Shown here: positions 1 through 9,800 of the stretch, piece after piece
Position numbering within the stretch: position 1 is the first letter of the stretch
Layout: each line of letters opens with the position of its first letter
Assembly: GCA_007131745.1 (NCBI GenBank)
Contig: SLPX01000164.1
Location: 1-40,201 of the forward strand
DNA from: Myxococcales bacterium
GTDB taxonomy: Bacteria > Myxococcota > Polyangia > HGW-17 > SLPX01
Length of the DNA stretch: 40,201 nucleotides
Direction: 5' to 3'
The notes under the pieces: model-generated
What the model saw: only the letters and a program-made list of their open reading frames with translations
The model's database searches: none
What the model was told of the DNA's origin: nothing
Program-made: the position numbers and the translations under genes

Positions 1-1025
1 AAAGCGGCTATCGCTGGAATAACCTTGTAAGTAGAACCCGGGAAATAACTTCCCTGTAACACCTTGTCCAACATTGGATTATACGGATTATCATACAATG
101 AGCGAGCCTGCTCACGGCTGAGTCTCCCGCTCAAAACATTAGGGTCGAACTGAGGCTTTGAGGCCATGGCTAAAATCCGCCCGGTCTTCGCTTCCAAAAC
201 CACCGCAGCGCCTGACTTGTGCCACCTTAGCGCTCTTTCCGCGCTTCTTTGAACTTCGGCATCTATTGTAAGAACAAGATTATACCCGGGACGAGGCTCT
301 GTGCGACGTTTTGATAAAGGCCCTAAAAGTCTTTCCTGGGTGGAATCATCCTTACGCCTGCCTCTCACATCAACAACAAAAGATTCCATGCCCGGAACTC
401 CTCTGAGATAAAATTCCCACCTGCGTTCAACTCCGTACCTTCCGATCTTGTCTCCAAGGCGATATCCCTTCAATCTTTCGAGCTCGTTTCCTGATACTTC
501 GTTCAAATAACCAAGCACATGCGCCGCCAACGGGCCGTGCGGATAAATCCGGCGCGTCTCGGAAACGATACGAACACCCGACAACTGATGAATGTTGGTT
601 TCCAATCTGGCCAACTCGTCCCGATCGATGTCTCTTACAGCCAGAAGCGAGAAATCTCTCTTTTCTCCCTGTGCCTTGACGATCTTGTTCTCGATGTAGT
701 TTATCTGTTCATCGTCAAGCCGAAGATGTCGCTTCAGATTCTCAAAAGACTCCTCGGTAAAAAACCTCGGCACAATATAAACGTTGTAGCTGGGCCTGTT
801 GTGTACCATGACCCGCCCGTTTCTGTCCTTGATCAAGCCCCTGTCCGAAGAAAGCACCACCCTGTGGAGAAAGTTGTTCTCAGCATTTCTTTGGTGCTCT
901 GCTCCTTCTATTATCTGCAAATGAAAAAGCCTTGCTCCTAAAAGAAAAAAACAAAAAGCGACTATTGCCGTCAGGTAACGGGATCTTTTTCCAAAACCGG
1001 CATCTTGTGCAGCGAAATCCATCAT
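1..1025 (-). CDS. mrdA: Penicillin-binding protein 2 (transpeptidase), 5' part only
   Basis: This class B penicillin-binding protein cross-links peptidoglycan during side-wall elongation, in the inner membrane with MreBCD and RodA. About 341 residues are visible; the rest lies beyond the left edge. One membrane helix follows a short cytosolic N-terminus (about residues 12-32). The pedestal/dimerisation region comes next, and the fragment ends just after the active-site motif G-STYK (bases about 24-35), with the nucleophile at residue 330/331. That is close to Ser330 of E. coli PBP2, so the visible N-terminal part has normal length. The start overlaps the mreD stop in an ATGATG context, which indicates translational coupling. 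Two adjacent ATGs (1025 and 1022) are possible. It is the last visible gene of the mreBCD operon; rodA is a likely next gene but is not seen. Confidence 0.93.
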   Translation of the reverse strand, partial: MMDFAAQDAGFGKRSRYLTAIVAFCFFLLGARLFHLQIIEGAEHQRNAENNFLHRVVLSSDRGLIKDRNGRVMVHNRPSYNVYIVPRFFTEESFENLKRHLRLDDEQINYIENKIVKAQGEKRDFSLLAVRDIDRDELARLETNIHQLSGVRIVSETRRIYPHGPLAAHVLGYLNEVSGNELERLKGYRLGDKIGRYGVERRWEFYLRGVPGMESFVVDVRGRRKDDSTQERLLGPLSKRRTEPRPGYNLVLTIDAEVQRSAERALRWHKSGAAVVLEAKTGRILAMASKPQFDPNVLSGRLSREQARSLYDNPYNPMLDKVLQGSYFPGSTYKVIPAIAA

Positions 1026-1540
1026 CTGAAAATTCCTTCAAAAATCACTTCGGGCGCTACCTTGCGATCCATCGACCATAATACCCAAAATACCAGGGGA
1101 GAAACAAGCCCTGTTGCGACAGCTGTTCCGAACGCCGCCTTCATGAGTGGAATCAGTGAGTACTCCCCGAGCACCACTGTTAAGACGACTTGCAAAACCC
1201 CGGTTCCCAAGGATACCAAAAACGCCACGAAAACCTGTGACGGCTTTCCCCGGACATAAAGTTGCGCACTCATTCCCCTGACCGAAAAATAACAAATTCC
1301 AAGTGTCAGGCTGTACAACCCCTTCGGTGCACCTGTGAAAAGGTCGGATAAATAACCCAACCCCACGGCCACGGCCGCGCCCGCCGCAAAACTTCCTTTA
1401 ACCGCCAGGGCCGTATAGAGAACTATCAACAAAATCAGGTCAGGAAAAGGCACATCCAAAGGCAATAGATGCCTCAAAGGAGCCAATAGCACCAAGCCCA
1501 AATAACCTTCTGCAAAAAGTACGATATGCCTTCGATTCAT
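1022..1540 (-). CDS. mreD: Rod shape-determining protein MreD
   Basis: Small polytopic inner-membrane protein of the elongasome. The 172-residue product is almost entirely hydrophobic with about five predicted membrane segments, for example around residues 5-20, 30-60, 70-90, 100-125 and 135-155, which is the usual MreD size and profile. Sequence conservation in this family is low, so the call rests on hydropathy, length and the invariant order mreB-mreC-mreD-PBP2. The stop codon overlaps the PBP2 start. A 78-base gap separates it from mreC, and the ribosome site before its ATG (AAGGG about 12 bases upstream) is weak. Confidence 0.88.
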   Translation of the reverse strand: MNRRHIVLFAEGYLGLVLLAPLRHLLPLDVPFPDLILLIVLYTALAVKGSFAAGAAVAVGLGYLSDLFTGAPKGLYSLTLGICYFSVRGMSAQLYVRGKPSQVFVAFLVSLGTGVLQVVLTVVLGEYSLIPLMKAAFGTAVATGLVSPLVFWVLWSMDRKVAPEVIFEGIFR

Positions 1541-1618
1541 TGCTATAGAATACCCTTGAATTAACCCGGATCGAACAGCGCTTTTTAAAATTCCGTCCGC
1601 TTGGCGTCGGACGGCCGT

Positions 1619-2533
1619 TCATCCATAAGGTCTCAAACCGATCCTGGCTTCCTCTGTCCTGCGATGTCCCTTCCTGGGTGCTTGCGGATCCGGCGGAGGC
1701 GGAGGCGAAATGACGACCATGACCCTGCTGATCCTGGAAAAATCAACCGCCGGCTTCACCACAACTTCCTGATAAAGGCCGTAACTTTTTTTCAACACTT
1801 GGACTATCGTTCCAACCGGAAGATCCCTTGGAAAAAGATCCCCCATTCCTGATGTGACTATCGGATCTCCCACCTGAACCTCATCTTGTCTCAAAAGGTA
1901 ATCTATCCGCGCCGTGTATTCTTTTTGCCCGTCGCTTCCCTTCAATATACCCCGGGCACCCGTTCTGGAGCCCACCACATCTATCCTGCTCGAAGGATCC
2001 ACAGAAAGCAACACATCGGAATAATTCCCGAATACCCTGTGTATACGCCCCACAACGCCTTCCGGAACCACCACGGGCATTCCGGGTTCAACTTCACCGG
2101 CCCCCCGATCTATGCGAATACGGACAACCCTGAAATAGGGAGAAACAGAACGTCCGATAACATTGGCCGCCACCATTTCAGCAGGAGATTCCTTTTTGAA
2201 ATCCATCATTCTTTCGAGCTTTCTCCCCCGCTCGGCCCACGCGGACAAGATTCTGTTGTTAGCCCTCAATATCTTGTTTTCACTGCGGAGTTTCTTGTTT
2301 TCCGACCTCAGCTTGACCAGGTACAAATAATCCTGCCAAACCACAAGAACCCTTTGAAACACGGCTACGGAAGCTTGTTGAATCGGAGCTGATATTTTTA
2401 GAATCACACGATCAAACGCGTTTAACTCAGAAGGATCCTTGATGTTTGAATAAAGAAAGATTACGGGTAGCGTCAACAGCAGGACGCATAAAACCAGCTC
2501 GCGTGCTTTTCTGGAAAGTATCACAAAGACCAT
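1619..2533 (-). CDS. mreC: Rod shape-determining protein MreC
   Basis: Periplasmic scaffold of the elongation complex, anchored by one N-terminal helix (about residues 10-30), that contacts PBP2. After the anchor comes a short coiled coil (about residues 70-105, rich in Leu, Arg, Lys and Asn), then the two beta-barrel domains typical of MreC, including a GMPVVVPEGVVGRI stretch and a DPIVTSGMGDLFPRDLPVG stretch near residues 240-260. The length of 304 residues is standard. The C-terminal tail is proline-rich then basic. A GGAGG lies about 13 bases before the ATG, rather far, and a GTG three codons later is an alternative start. It is the second gene of the mre operon. Confidence 0.94.
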   Translation of the reverse strand: MVFVILSRKARELVLCVLLLTLPVIFLYSNIKDPSELNAFDRVILKISAPIQQASVAVFQRVLVVWQDYLYLVKLRSENKKLRSENKILRANNRILSAWAERGRKLERMMDFKKESPAEMVAANVIGRSVSPYFRVVRIRIDRGAGEVEPGMPVVVPEGVVGRIHRVFGNYSDVLLSVDPSSRIDVVGSRTGARGILKGSDGQKEYTARIDYLLRQDEVQVGDPIVTSGMGDLFPRDLPVGTIVQVLKKSYGLYQEVVVKPAVDFSRISRVMVVISPPPPPDPQAPRKGHRRTEEARIGLRPYG

Positions 2534-2626
2534 GGCAGCCAGTCAAACCTCCATCACCCATTTTCACGCCGACGAGAAATCAGGGTAGCATGTCCCCTTC
2601 ATCCCGCAAGGAAAACAAGGATCAAA

Positions 2627-3715
<1,089 letters not shown>

Positions 3716-3807
3716 TCAACTCCACACCATCTCAGGTTCATAATCGAAGGCTTTTCACAAGTTCGACCATAAAACCGAAACTGAACGCCGACGAATCCAA
3801 TATTTCT

Positions 3808-3831
3808 AAAAAAAGTAGGCCCACACGGGCC
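3808..3831 (-). terminator. Terminator-like hairpin in the mreB leader
   Basis: Read on the minus strand this is a GGCCC stem, GTGT loop and GGGCC stem followed within 3 bases by a run of seven T. It points towards mreB and sits about 150 bases upstream of its start codon. No minus-strand gene lies immediately upstream, so it could stop antisense transcription or attenuate a long mreB leader. The stem is only five perfect G/C pairs. Confidence 0.45.
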
Positions 3832-4028
3832 ATATCAATCGCCGACAAAGGAGCTTTTCTTACGATCCACGTCTATTAGCACCCCCTTTTTGGGAGTTCA
3901 AGCAAAATAAAACCGGAATAGCCATCGCAAATTCCCGGCCATCTTGAAAACAGCCACAAAACACCCCTTTTGGTCTACAAGTAACGATGTTCTTCCGATG
4001 AATCCAAAGCCGATCTCGCCGGAAAATA

Positions 4029-4056
4029 TTGTTTCCCTCAAACTCTGTGGTATTCT
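4029..4056 (+). promoter_or_regulatory. Candidate sigma-70 promoter immediately before the lipoprotein start codon
   Basis: TTGTTT (4029-4034), a 16-base spacer and TATTCT (4051-4056), with an extended -10 TG one base upstream (TGGTATTCT). The predicted first base falls at about 4062-4063, on the ATG itself. There is no ribosome site upstream of that ATG, so the mRNA may be leaderless. Confidence 0.4.
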
Positions 4057-4062
4057 GAATGC

Positions 4063-5895
4063 ATGAGTAGATTTCTGTTAAGCCTTTATCTGAAAGAGAT
4101 AAAACCTGGTTTTCATCTGTCCTGTTTTCTTTTTTTTCTAACAGCTCTGTTTTTCTCGGGTTGCCCGGGATCTTCACCCGCACCCTCTCCGGATGGAGAT
4201 GTTCCGGAATCCAACTTTTTGACTATCGTATCTCCGCCGGCCCGTGACATCGGTCTTTTTCCGGGTGATTCCGTTACCCTCAAGGTGCTCCACACATCCT
4301 CCGACGGAACCCCCCTTCCGGACAGGAAGGTCTCTTTCGCCTTGCTCGGAGAAACCGGAGGCTCTACCTTGGAAAACCCCGAAACAATGACGGATTCAGA
4401 CGGAATGGCGCGAATGCTTTTAATGGCGGGGTATGACGAAGTTTTTTTTGATGTTGAAGTAACAGCGGCAGCGGCTGCATCCGTAAGATACAACGTCGCT
4501 GTAAGTGATGCCGGATTCGGCTCGCTTATCGTGCATACTGATTACGAGGGTATTCTCTCTCCGGAAAACTTCGACAGAATTGAATCATCCCTCTATTATT
4601 CGAGAAACTGCAAAGATTTGAGGGGCAGGGATTTGATAGAAGGGGAAAAAACCAGAACGATGGAATCGATTCAGGATCATGCTGTTTTTGATTTTCTTCC
4701 ATTATCCGCCCCGTACACGGTGACCGTGATAGCCTGGGGATCCAACAATGAAATAAAAACATTCGGCTGTATCGAACTGAAACCTTACGTTTTGAAAACA
4801 AACGTAACATTGGAAACATTGATTCCAATGAAAGACATTTTGCCCCAACCGGCAAGCAAATATCATTCACGATCCACAATATCTTTAACGCTTGAAGACG
4901 CACCGATTATACAAAACTCGTGTCGTCCGTGGGTTGCCCTTGGTTCTTGCAAATACGGCTGTGCACAAAGTTTCTTGGACTGCCTCGAGGCAGCACTGGA
5001 AAGACCATGGGAAAACCCTTGGGAACTCTCCTGCGATCCGGTGGAACCGACATCTGAAATAGGAAAGGATATCGAAGCGTTTCGCGGCCAATTGACGGAA
5101 GGTTGCCGAGGTGATTTTACTTCCGGCGGTCTTTCTTCCCTGGAAAAAACCATCCAGGAATCCGCGTGTAACCAAGAAAGTTTTTCTAACATCCAATCGC
5201 TCGCCCAAAATGTTTGTAACGACCTCACGTCTTTTATCCTTACGTCGATCATGACCTTCCGCTCCACCGGACAACCCAACCAATGGGTTGTGGATCACAC
5301 TTTGGGAAGCGCTCGATTCACCGAAGTGCCGAATGATTTGACTGTTGACTTCATTGATCTGGGAAACCCGCTTTTAGCAGTTCGATCTGTTTCCACTGAA
5401 ATCCTTGCCGGCTATCCATCAATTCTCTTTTTCGAATCGCACGGGTTTTCAATGAGACCGGGAAAACTTTTTCTCCAAGTGCTCAATCAAGCTTACCTGG
5501 GATCCTCAAAATCGGGTGTCCGATGGGGTCTTGAAAATCTATATACTGCAGATGAAGAGGATTATGAACCAGCATGCGACCGGTTGGACTTCATTATTTG
5601 CAGGGAAATAGATCGCCCGCCCGGCTGTCTGGAAGAATCCTGTGAAACAGCTTTTGAATCGATGGCTTACAACCTGGAAGAAGGATTCATGTCTATGGAT
5701 GCAACCGGAGTTGACCTTTCGTTGCATGGCGGCTGGGCATCAATGACCAATATCAGCCTTGAGTTTGAAGCTCAAAGACTTGGATCCCAGTCTTCGCCTG
5801 GGAATTGGAATGCAACCATCAAATTTTCCCACGACACTGTTTTGGATCTGGATATTCCTTTTGTCGCCCACAAACCGCTGATTCCCGTCCCCTGA
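4063..5895 (+). CDS. Large lipoprotein with an N-terminal Ig-like domain; function unknown
   Basis: I do not recognise a specific family for the whole protein (610 residues). The N-terminus is a lipoprotein signal: a hydrophobic stretch (about residues 20-32) ending in FFSGC, with the acylated Cys near residue 34, then a Ser/Pro-rich linker. Residues about 50-150 look like an invasin/Big_1-type Ig domain: a VTLKV strand, a DG-PLPDRKVSF segment and a TDSDGMARM segment. Residues about 155-260 may be a second beta domain. The middle (about 285-395) is rich in Cys (CRPW, CKYGC, LDCLE, CDPVE, CRGD, CNQES, NVCND), and further Cys pairs lie near 505-530, which suggests disulphide bonding outside the cytoplasm. 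No upstream ribosome site is obvious. It is transcribed away from the mre operon and is probably a lineage-specific envelope protein. Confidence 0.8.
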   Translation: MSRFLLSLYLKEIKPGFHLSCFLFFLTALFFSGCPGSSPAPSPDGDVPESNFLTIVSPPARDIGLFPGDSVTLKVLHTSSDGTPLPDRKVSFALLGETGGSTLENPETMTDSDGMARMLLMAGYDEVFFDVEVTAAAAASVRYNVAVSDAGFGSLIVHTDYEGILSPENFDRIESSLYYSRNCKDLRGRDLIEGEKTRTMESIQDHAVFDFLPLSAPYTVTVIAWGSNNEIKTFGCIELKPYVLKTNVTLETLIPMKDILPQPASKYHSRSTISLTLEDAPIIQNSCRPWVALGSCKYGCAQSFLDCLEAALERPWENPWELSCDPVEPTSEIGKDIEAFRGQLTEGCRGDFTSGGLSSLEKTIQESACNQESFSNIQSLAQNVCNDLTSFILTSIMTFRSTGQPNQWVVDHTLGSARFTEVPNDLTVDFIDLGNPLLAVRSVSTEILAGYPSILFFESHGFSMRPGKLFLQVLNQAYLGSSKSGVRWGLENLYTADEEDYEPACDRLDFIICREIDRPPGCLEESCETAFESMAYNLEEGFMSMDATGVDLSLHGGWASMTNISLEFEAQRLGSQSSPGNWNATIKFSHDTVLDLDIPFVAHKPLIPVP

Positions 5896-5993
5896 CAAGA
5901 CTCCTCGGACTCGCCCGAACAATCAATGCGATTCTGTCATGTAAGCCAAAATACGGCATACGTACAACTGTCCGATATCACTCCGTTTTAGTT

Positions 5994-6010
5994 TTGGCAC
6001 AATCCGTGCA
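5994..6010 (+). promoter_or_regulatory. Candidate sigma-54 (RpoN) promoter
   Basis: TTGGCAC (5994-6000), 5 bases, GTGCA (6006-6010). The GG and GC dinucleotides are separated by exactly 10 bases, and the site differs from the YTGGCACGrNNNTTGCW consensus at only two positions. Predicted start is near 6021, about 45 bases before the ATG at 6066, which itself has a perfect AGGAGG. Confidence 0.55.
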
Positions 6011-6065
6011 CACGAAACCTTTGCCTTTGTAATCTGGAAAAAGTCTTTCAAATAGGAGGTTTCTT

Positions 6066-6335
6066 ATGCCCAGCAAGAGCGGAGTTCACTTAAAAGCCGT
6101 TTACACGATAGTTGAACGGGAAGGAACAAAAGGAAACAGATGGGTCCGCATCGGGATAGGGTTTGTCAACAACGATGGATCCATTAATGTCCGCCTGGAC
6201 GCCGTGCCGATCAACGGCAGACTTCACGTACGCGATCATCAAAAAAAAGAAAAAAGCGAATTCGAACAACAACAGGAAGATTCGGGACGAAATGCAGGTC
6301 TGGAAGAAAACATGTACAGCCCTGCTATTGCCTGA
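6066..6335 (+). CDS. Small conserved hypothetical protein
   Basis: An 89-residue cytosolic-looking protein with an ideal ribosome site (AGGAGG at 6054-6059, 6 bases before the ATG), so it is very likely translated. Residues about 10-57 form a compact, probably beta-rich unit with a VYTIVER motif, a WVRIGIGFVNNDGSINV stretch and a LDAVPINGRLHVRD stretch. From memory similar small proteins occur in Myxococcota and other deltaproteobacterial genomes, but no function is known to me. The C-terminal third (residues 58-89) is charged, Lys/Glu/Gln-rich and probably disordered. A sigma-54-type promoter precedes it, suggesting activator-dependent expression. It lies 94 bases upstream of the helix-hairpin-helix gene, possibly in one transcript. 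Confidence 0.8.
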   Translation: MPSKSGVHLKAVYTIVEREGTKGNRWVRIGIGFVNNDGSINVRLDAVPINGRLHVRDHQKKEKSEFEQQQEDSGRNAGLEENMYSPAIA

Positions 6336-6429
6336 TTCGCGCATACAGTTGTTTTTACGAGATCTCCGGATTCGCCGGCAACGGGGTTCTCGGTATCAGT
6401 GGACAACCATAAACAGAAGGAGAAAAAAC

Positions 6430-6792
6430 ATGAAACACGTCAATTTAAAACGCCTGCTTCTCGCGGTTTTCATTATTTCAATGTCCGCGGGGACGACGGC
6501 TTTCGCCAAAGGGGAAAACAGCCAGCGGCTGGAAGGAGTCTGCAACATAAACGAAGCGCCCCTAGCCAAACTTATGCTTCTGCCTTACGTGGGACGAACG
6601 CGGGCCGAGGCCATCATACAGTACAGGCGGACCCACCCGTTCAGACAGGCCAGGGACATCACCAGGGTTAAAGGAATAGGCCTCAACACCTTCGAAAAAC
6701 TGAAAAACCACATCACCACAACCGGGCCCACAACTATCCGCCGAACGCCACCCACCAGACGCTCCTCGAAAAGACCATCGCCCTCAAAGTAA
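6430..6792 (+). CDS. Secreted helix-hairpin-helix protein, ComEA-like
   Basis: A 120-residue protein with an N-terminal export signal (residues about 1-25, ending TAFA) and a ComEA-type double helix-hairpin-helix unit. The unit starts with the family's NINEA sequence near residue 37, then LLPYVGRTRAEAII (first hairpin) and TRVKGIGLNTFEKL (second hairpin). In ComEA this fold binds double-stranded DNA non-specifically in the periplasm during transformation. The C-terminal 25 residues are a low-complexity basic tail (TIRR, TRRSSKR), which may add DNA contacts. I chose the ATG at 6430 because AGAAGGAG lies 7 bases upstream and the signal begins there; an in-frame extension to 6163 has no support. 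No other competence gene is adjacent, so the role in DNA uptake is inferred. Confidence 0.85.
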   Translation: MKHVNLKRLLLAVFIISMSAGTTAFAKGENSQRLEGVCNINEAPLAKLMLLPYVGRTRAEAIIQYRRTHPFRQARDITRVKGIGLNTFEKLKNHITTTGPTTIRRTPPTRRSSKRPSPSK

Positions 6793-6822
6793 CCATTTTC
6801 CTCTATACACCGTGTACTCGAA

Positions 6823-9800
6823 TCATTCCTGAGAAGAAATCTCCCCCAAGCTTTCTCTCAACTCTTCAATCAATGCCTCTTTTTGTTTCAAAGCATCCAT
6901 GCTGGCTGCGAGTCGCGCTGCATTTCTGGTGGCCTCGTCTCTAAGCTCCCATATCAGTCCTTCGCCCGCTTCCAATTGACGAACCGCCTCCTCCATTTCA
7001 CCTGCCCGCACCTCGACTTCCATTTTCAAATGATGCAATGCTGATCCGTAAATATTCTCTACTCTCGCAAGATCCTTCCTGAAAGCCGCTATCGCAGCTG
7101 CCTTCTGTTTCTCCGCCAGACCCACTGATTCCCTGGCTTTAGACAATTCCTCCCTCAGGGTTTTCAAACTCTTGTCTTTCGACTGCAAATCCTTTATTTC
7201 GACTGCCTGGTTTGTCTTGTATTCCAGGAGTTCTTCCTCTTTCATCTTCAGCCGGCGCCGGGCCTCCAAAAGATCCAGTTCCCGGCTACCCAAAACACTT
7301 CTGGCCTCTCCAAGAAGACGGCGCAATTCGTTGTTATCCTGCTCGAATTTCGCTATTCTCAGACTGTTTTCATCTTTCAGTCTTTCCGAAATCCTGTTCT
7401 GTTCTTCCAGAATTCCGTATTCCAATTGAAGCTTGCCCAGGCGAACTTTCAACTCCTGAAACTCCTTGGAGTCAGTTGAAATAAATCCGCTTTTTTCCGC
7501 CGGGAACAAAGCCTTGTGTTCTTCGCTGGATTTCTTCTCTTGTTCCACGTCATATTTCAAAGTTTCCAGCAACCTGTCTTTTTGTAATTCTCTTTCCCTG
7601 ATTTGGGCCAACTGCTTTTGAGCGACAACCCTTTTCGCCATCTCTCTTTCAATGCGCGATTCCGCGGTCAAGCGCGCTTCTTTTTCTTTTTCCGTGCGCA
7701 ATCTAGATGAATTTATCTCCTGAACAGCGGCTCTCTGAATCTGCTCTATTCGATATTCCAAAGACCTCCTTGTCGCCTTCAATTCTCTCTCCGCATCCGA
7801 AAGCGCTTCCTGAAAACTCCTTACCTTTTCAGCAGCACTTTCCTGATACGCTCTTATTTCCGCTTCCTTTGCCTGGAGTTCGGATTTCACCGCCGCCAAC
7901 TCAGTCACCCGCGTTTCCCTTTCGGCTTCCAGCGTTTCTTTTCTCTTCTCAGCCTCCGCCGCCTCCGCTCCTTTTATGGAAAGGTTTTTTGAAAGCTCAT
8001 CTATTCTTTTCTCAGCTTCTTCATATTTCGCCCGCCAATCTTCGACTTCTTTGCCCGCGTCCTCCACCAAAACCTTAAGCTTTGCAACTTCACCGCTCAA
8101 CCGCTTCTTTTCAGATGCGGCCTCCTTCAAAGCTTGATCGAGTTTTTCTTTTTCTTTATATAGACCAGCTTTGTCCCTTTCCAACAATGCTATCTTTTCA
8201 GCATACTCATTGTCCCGTTCCAAAAACCCGTTCAATTCCGTTTGCGCTATCTCCAGTTTAGACTGCAGTGCTGTTATCTCTTCACCCCTGCCCTGAATTA
8301 TTCGTTGCAATGTCTCCGTATCGGATTGATTTTTCAAAACCTGGGCCAGCTCTTCATTCAAACGATCCACATCTTGATTTTTCGATCTGTTCAGCGACTC
8401 CAGTTCCTTTATCCTGTCCTCTGTCTCTTGAAGTCTTCCCTTTTGTCTTTCAATCCCGACCTGAAACTCTTCTTTCTCTGTTTTCGTCTTTGTTAGTTGC
8501 CTCTCAAGGGATCCTGCTCGGTTCCTCAACTTGTTTATCGTTGTATCAAGCTCTAAAAGGCGATCTTCACTTTCCGCCAACTCCTCGGTACGCCGGGTCA
8601 ATTCTTCACGAAGCCGATCTCTCTCCTCGGCAATCTGTGACACCAACCGGCCCCGCTCAACGCCTTCAGCCACCCTCGCTCTCAAGGCATCGCTGTCCGC
8701 CCGGGTCTGCCGCAATTCTTCGGAAAGTTCTTCCAGCCTCGCCCTTGTCGCAGACAATTCTTCACGGCATCTGGCTGATTCTTCTACTTTTTCAAAAAGC
8801 CCCGACTCCAGTTCTTCCAATCGCTTTACACGGTTCTCTAGGTCCTTCTCCAAACGCACTAAAAACTTTTTTCCGCTTTCCACCTGGGCTTCGGCCACCT
8901 CGGCGCGTCTTTTGAACTCGTTGATCCTGTTTTCCAGGGTTTGCCTTTCCCGCAGCGCTTCGCTGATCAACGCGGCCTTTTCAGCTTCCCGGCCTGCTCG
9001 AACAGCTTCCAGTTTTCCCTCAAGTTTGTGCTGATTTTCCACGGCCTTGGCCGATTTTTCCCGAAACTGCGCCAATTCCTCTTCTAGTTTATTCAGATCA
9101 CGGGTTCGTTTTTCTTCATCCTGTTCAACGCGTATCTTCCAAGCCGAAAGTTCCGCTTCCAACCGCCCCATCAACTCCCGGTTAGCGTGCAACTCCCCTT
9201 CCATGTTTTCCGCCTTCCGCTCCGAATCCAGCGCCAATTGTCTTAAGACATCCGCCTCTTCTCTCTTTTCGATTATGTCTCTTTCAAGCTCGGAGATTTG
9301 CGACAAGAGTTCCTTGTTCTTCTTCTCCGATCTTGCTCCCGACTCTTTCAAGAGTAATTCAAGGCGCGACGTTAGATCCCTGGCTCCACGCAACTCCGTA
9401 TCAGTGACCTCCAGATGTTTTTCAGCCTCTCCCAGACGGTTGAGAAGAGCCTCTCTTTCCGCCTGGATTTCGGCTAATCGATTTTCCAAAGTTTTTATTT
9501 TCCCGGTTTTCTCCCGCAGGTCTTCATCAAGCCGTCTGAGCGTGTCGTCTCTTTCCCTTATTCGTACTGAAAGCAGCTCCTTCATCCGCTCTTTTTCGCC
9601 GACATCCCGCTGCAAAGACGCCAGATATTCACGGTTCTTTGAAGATTCATTTTCGAGTCCGGCAACCTTGTCTTTGAATCTTTCCAGATGTGATGAAAGC
9701 TGCTTGATTTGATGGTCCCTCTGCTCTAAAGCCTCTTCCAAATCCTCCTGCCTGTCTTGGAGATCCGCTATTTCCATGGAACGGTTTTTCAGCTCCTCCC

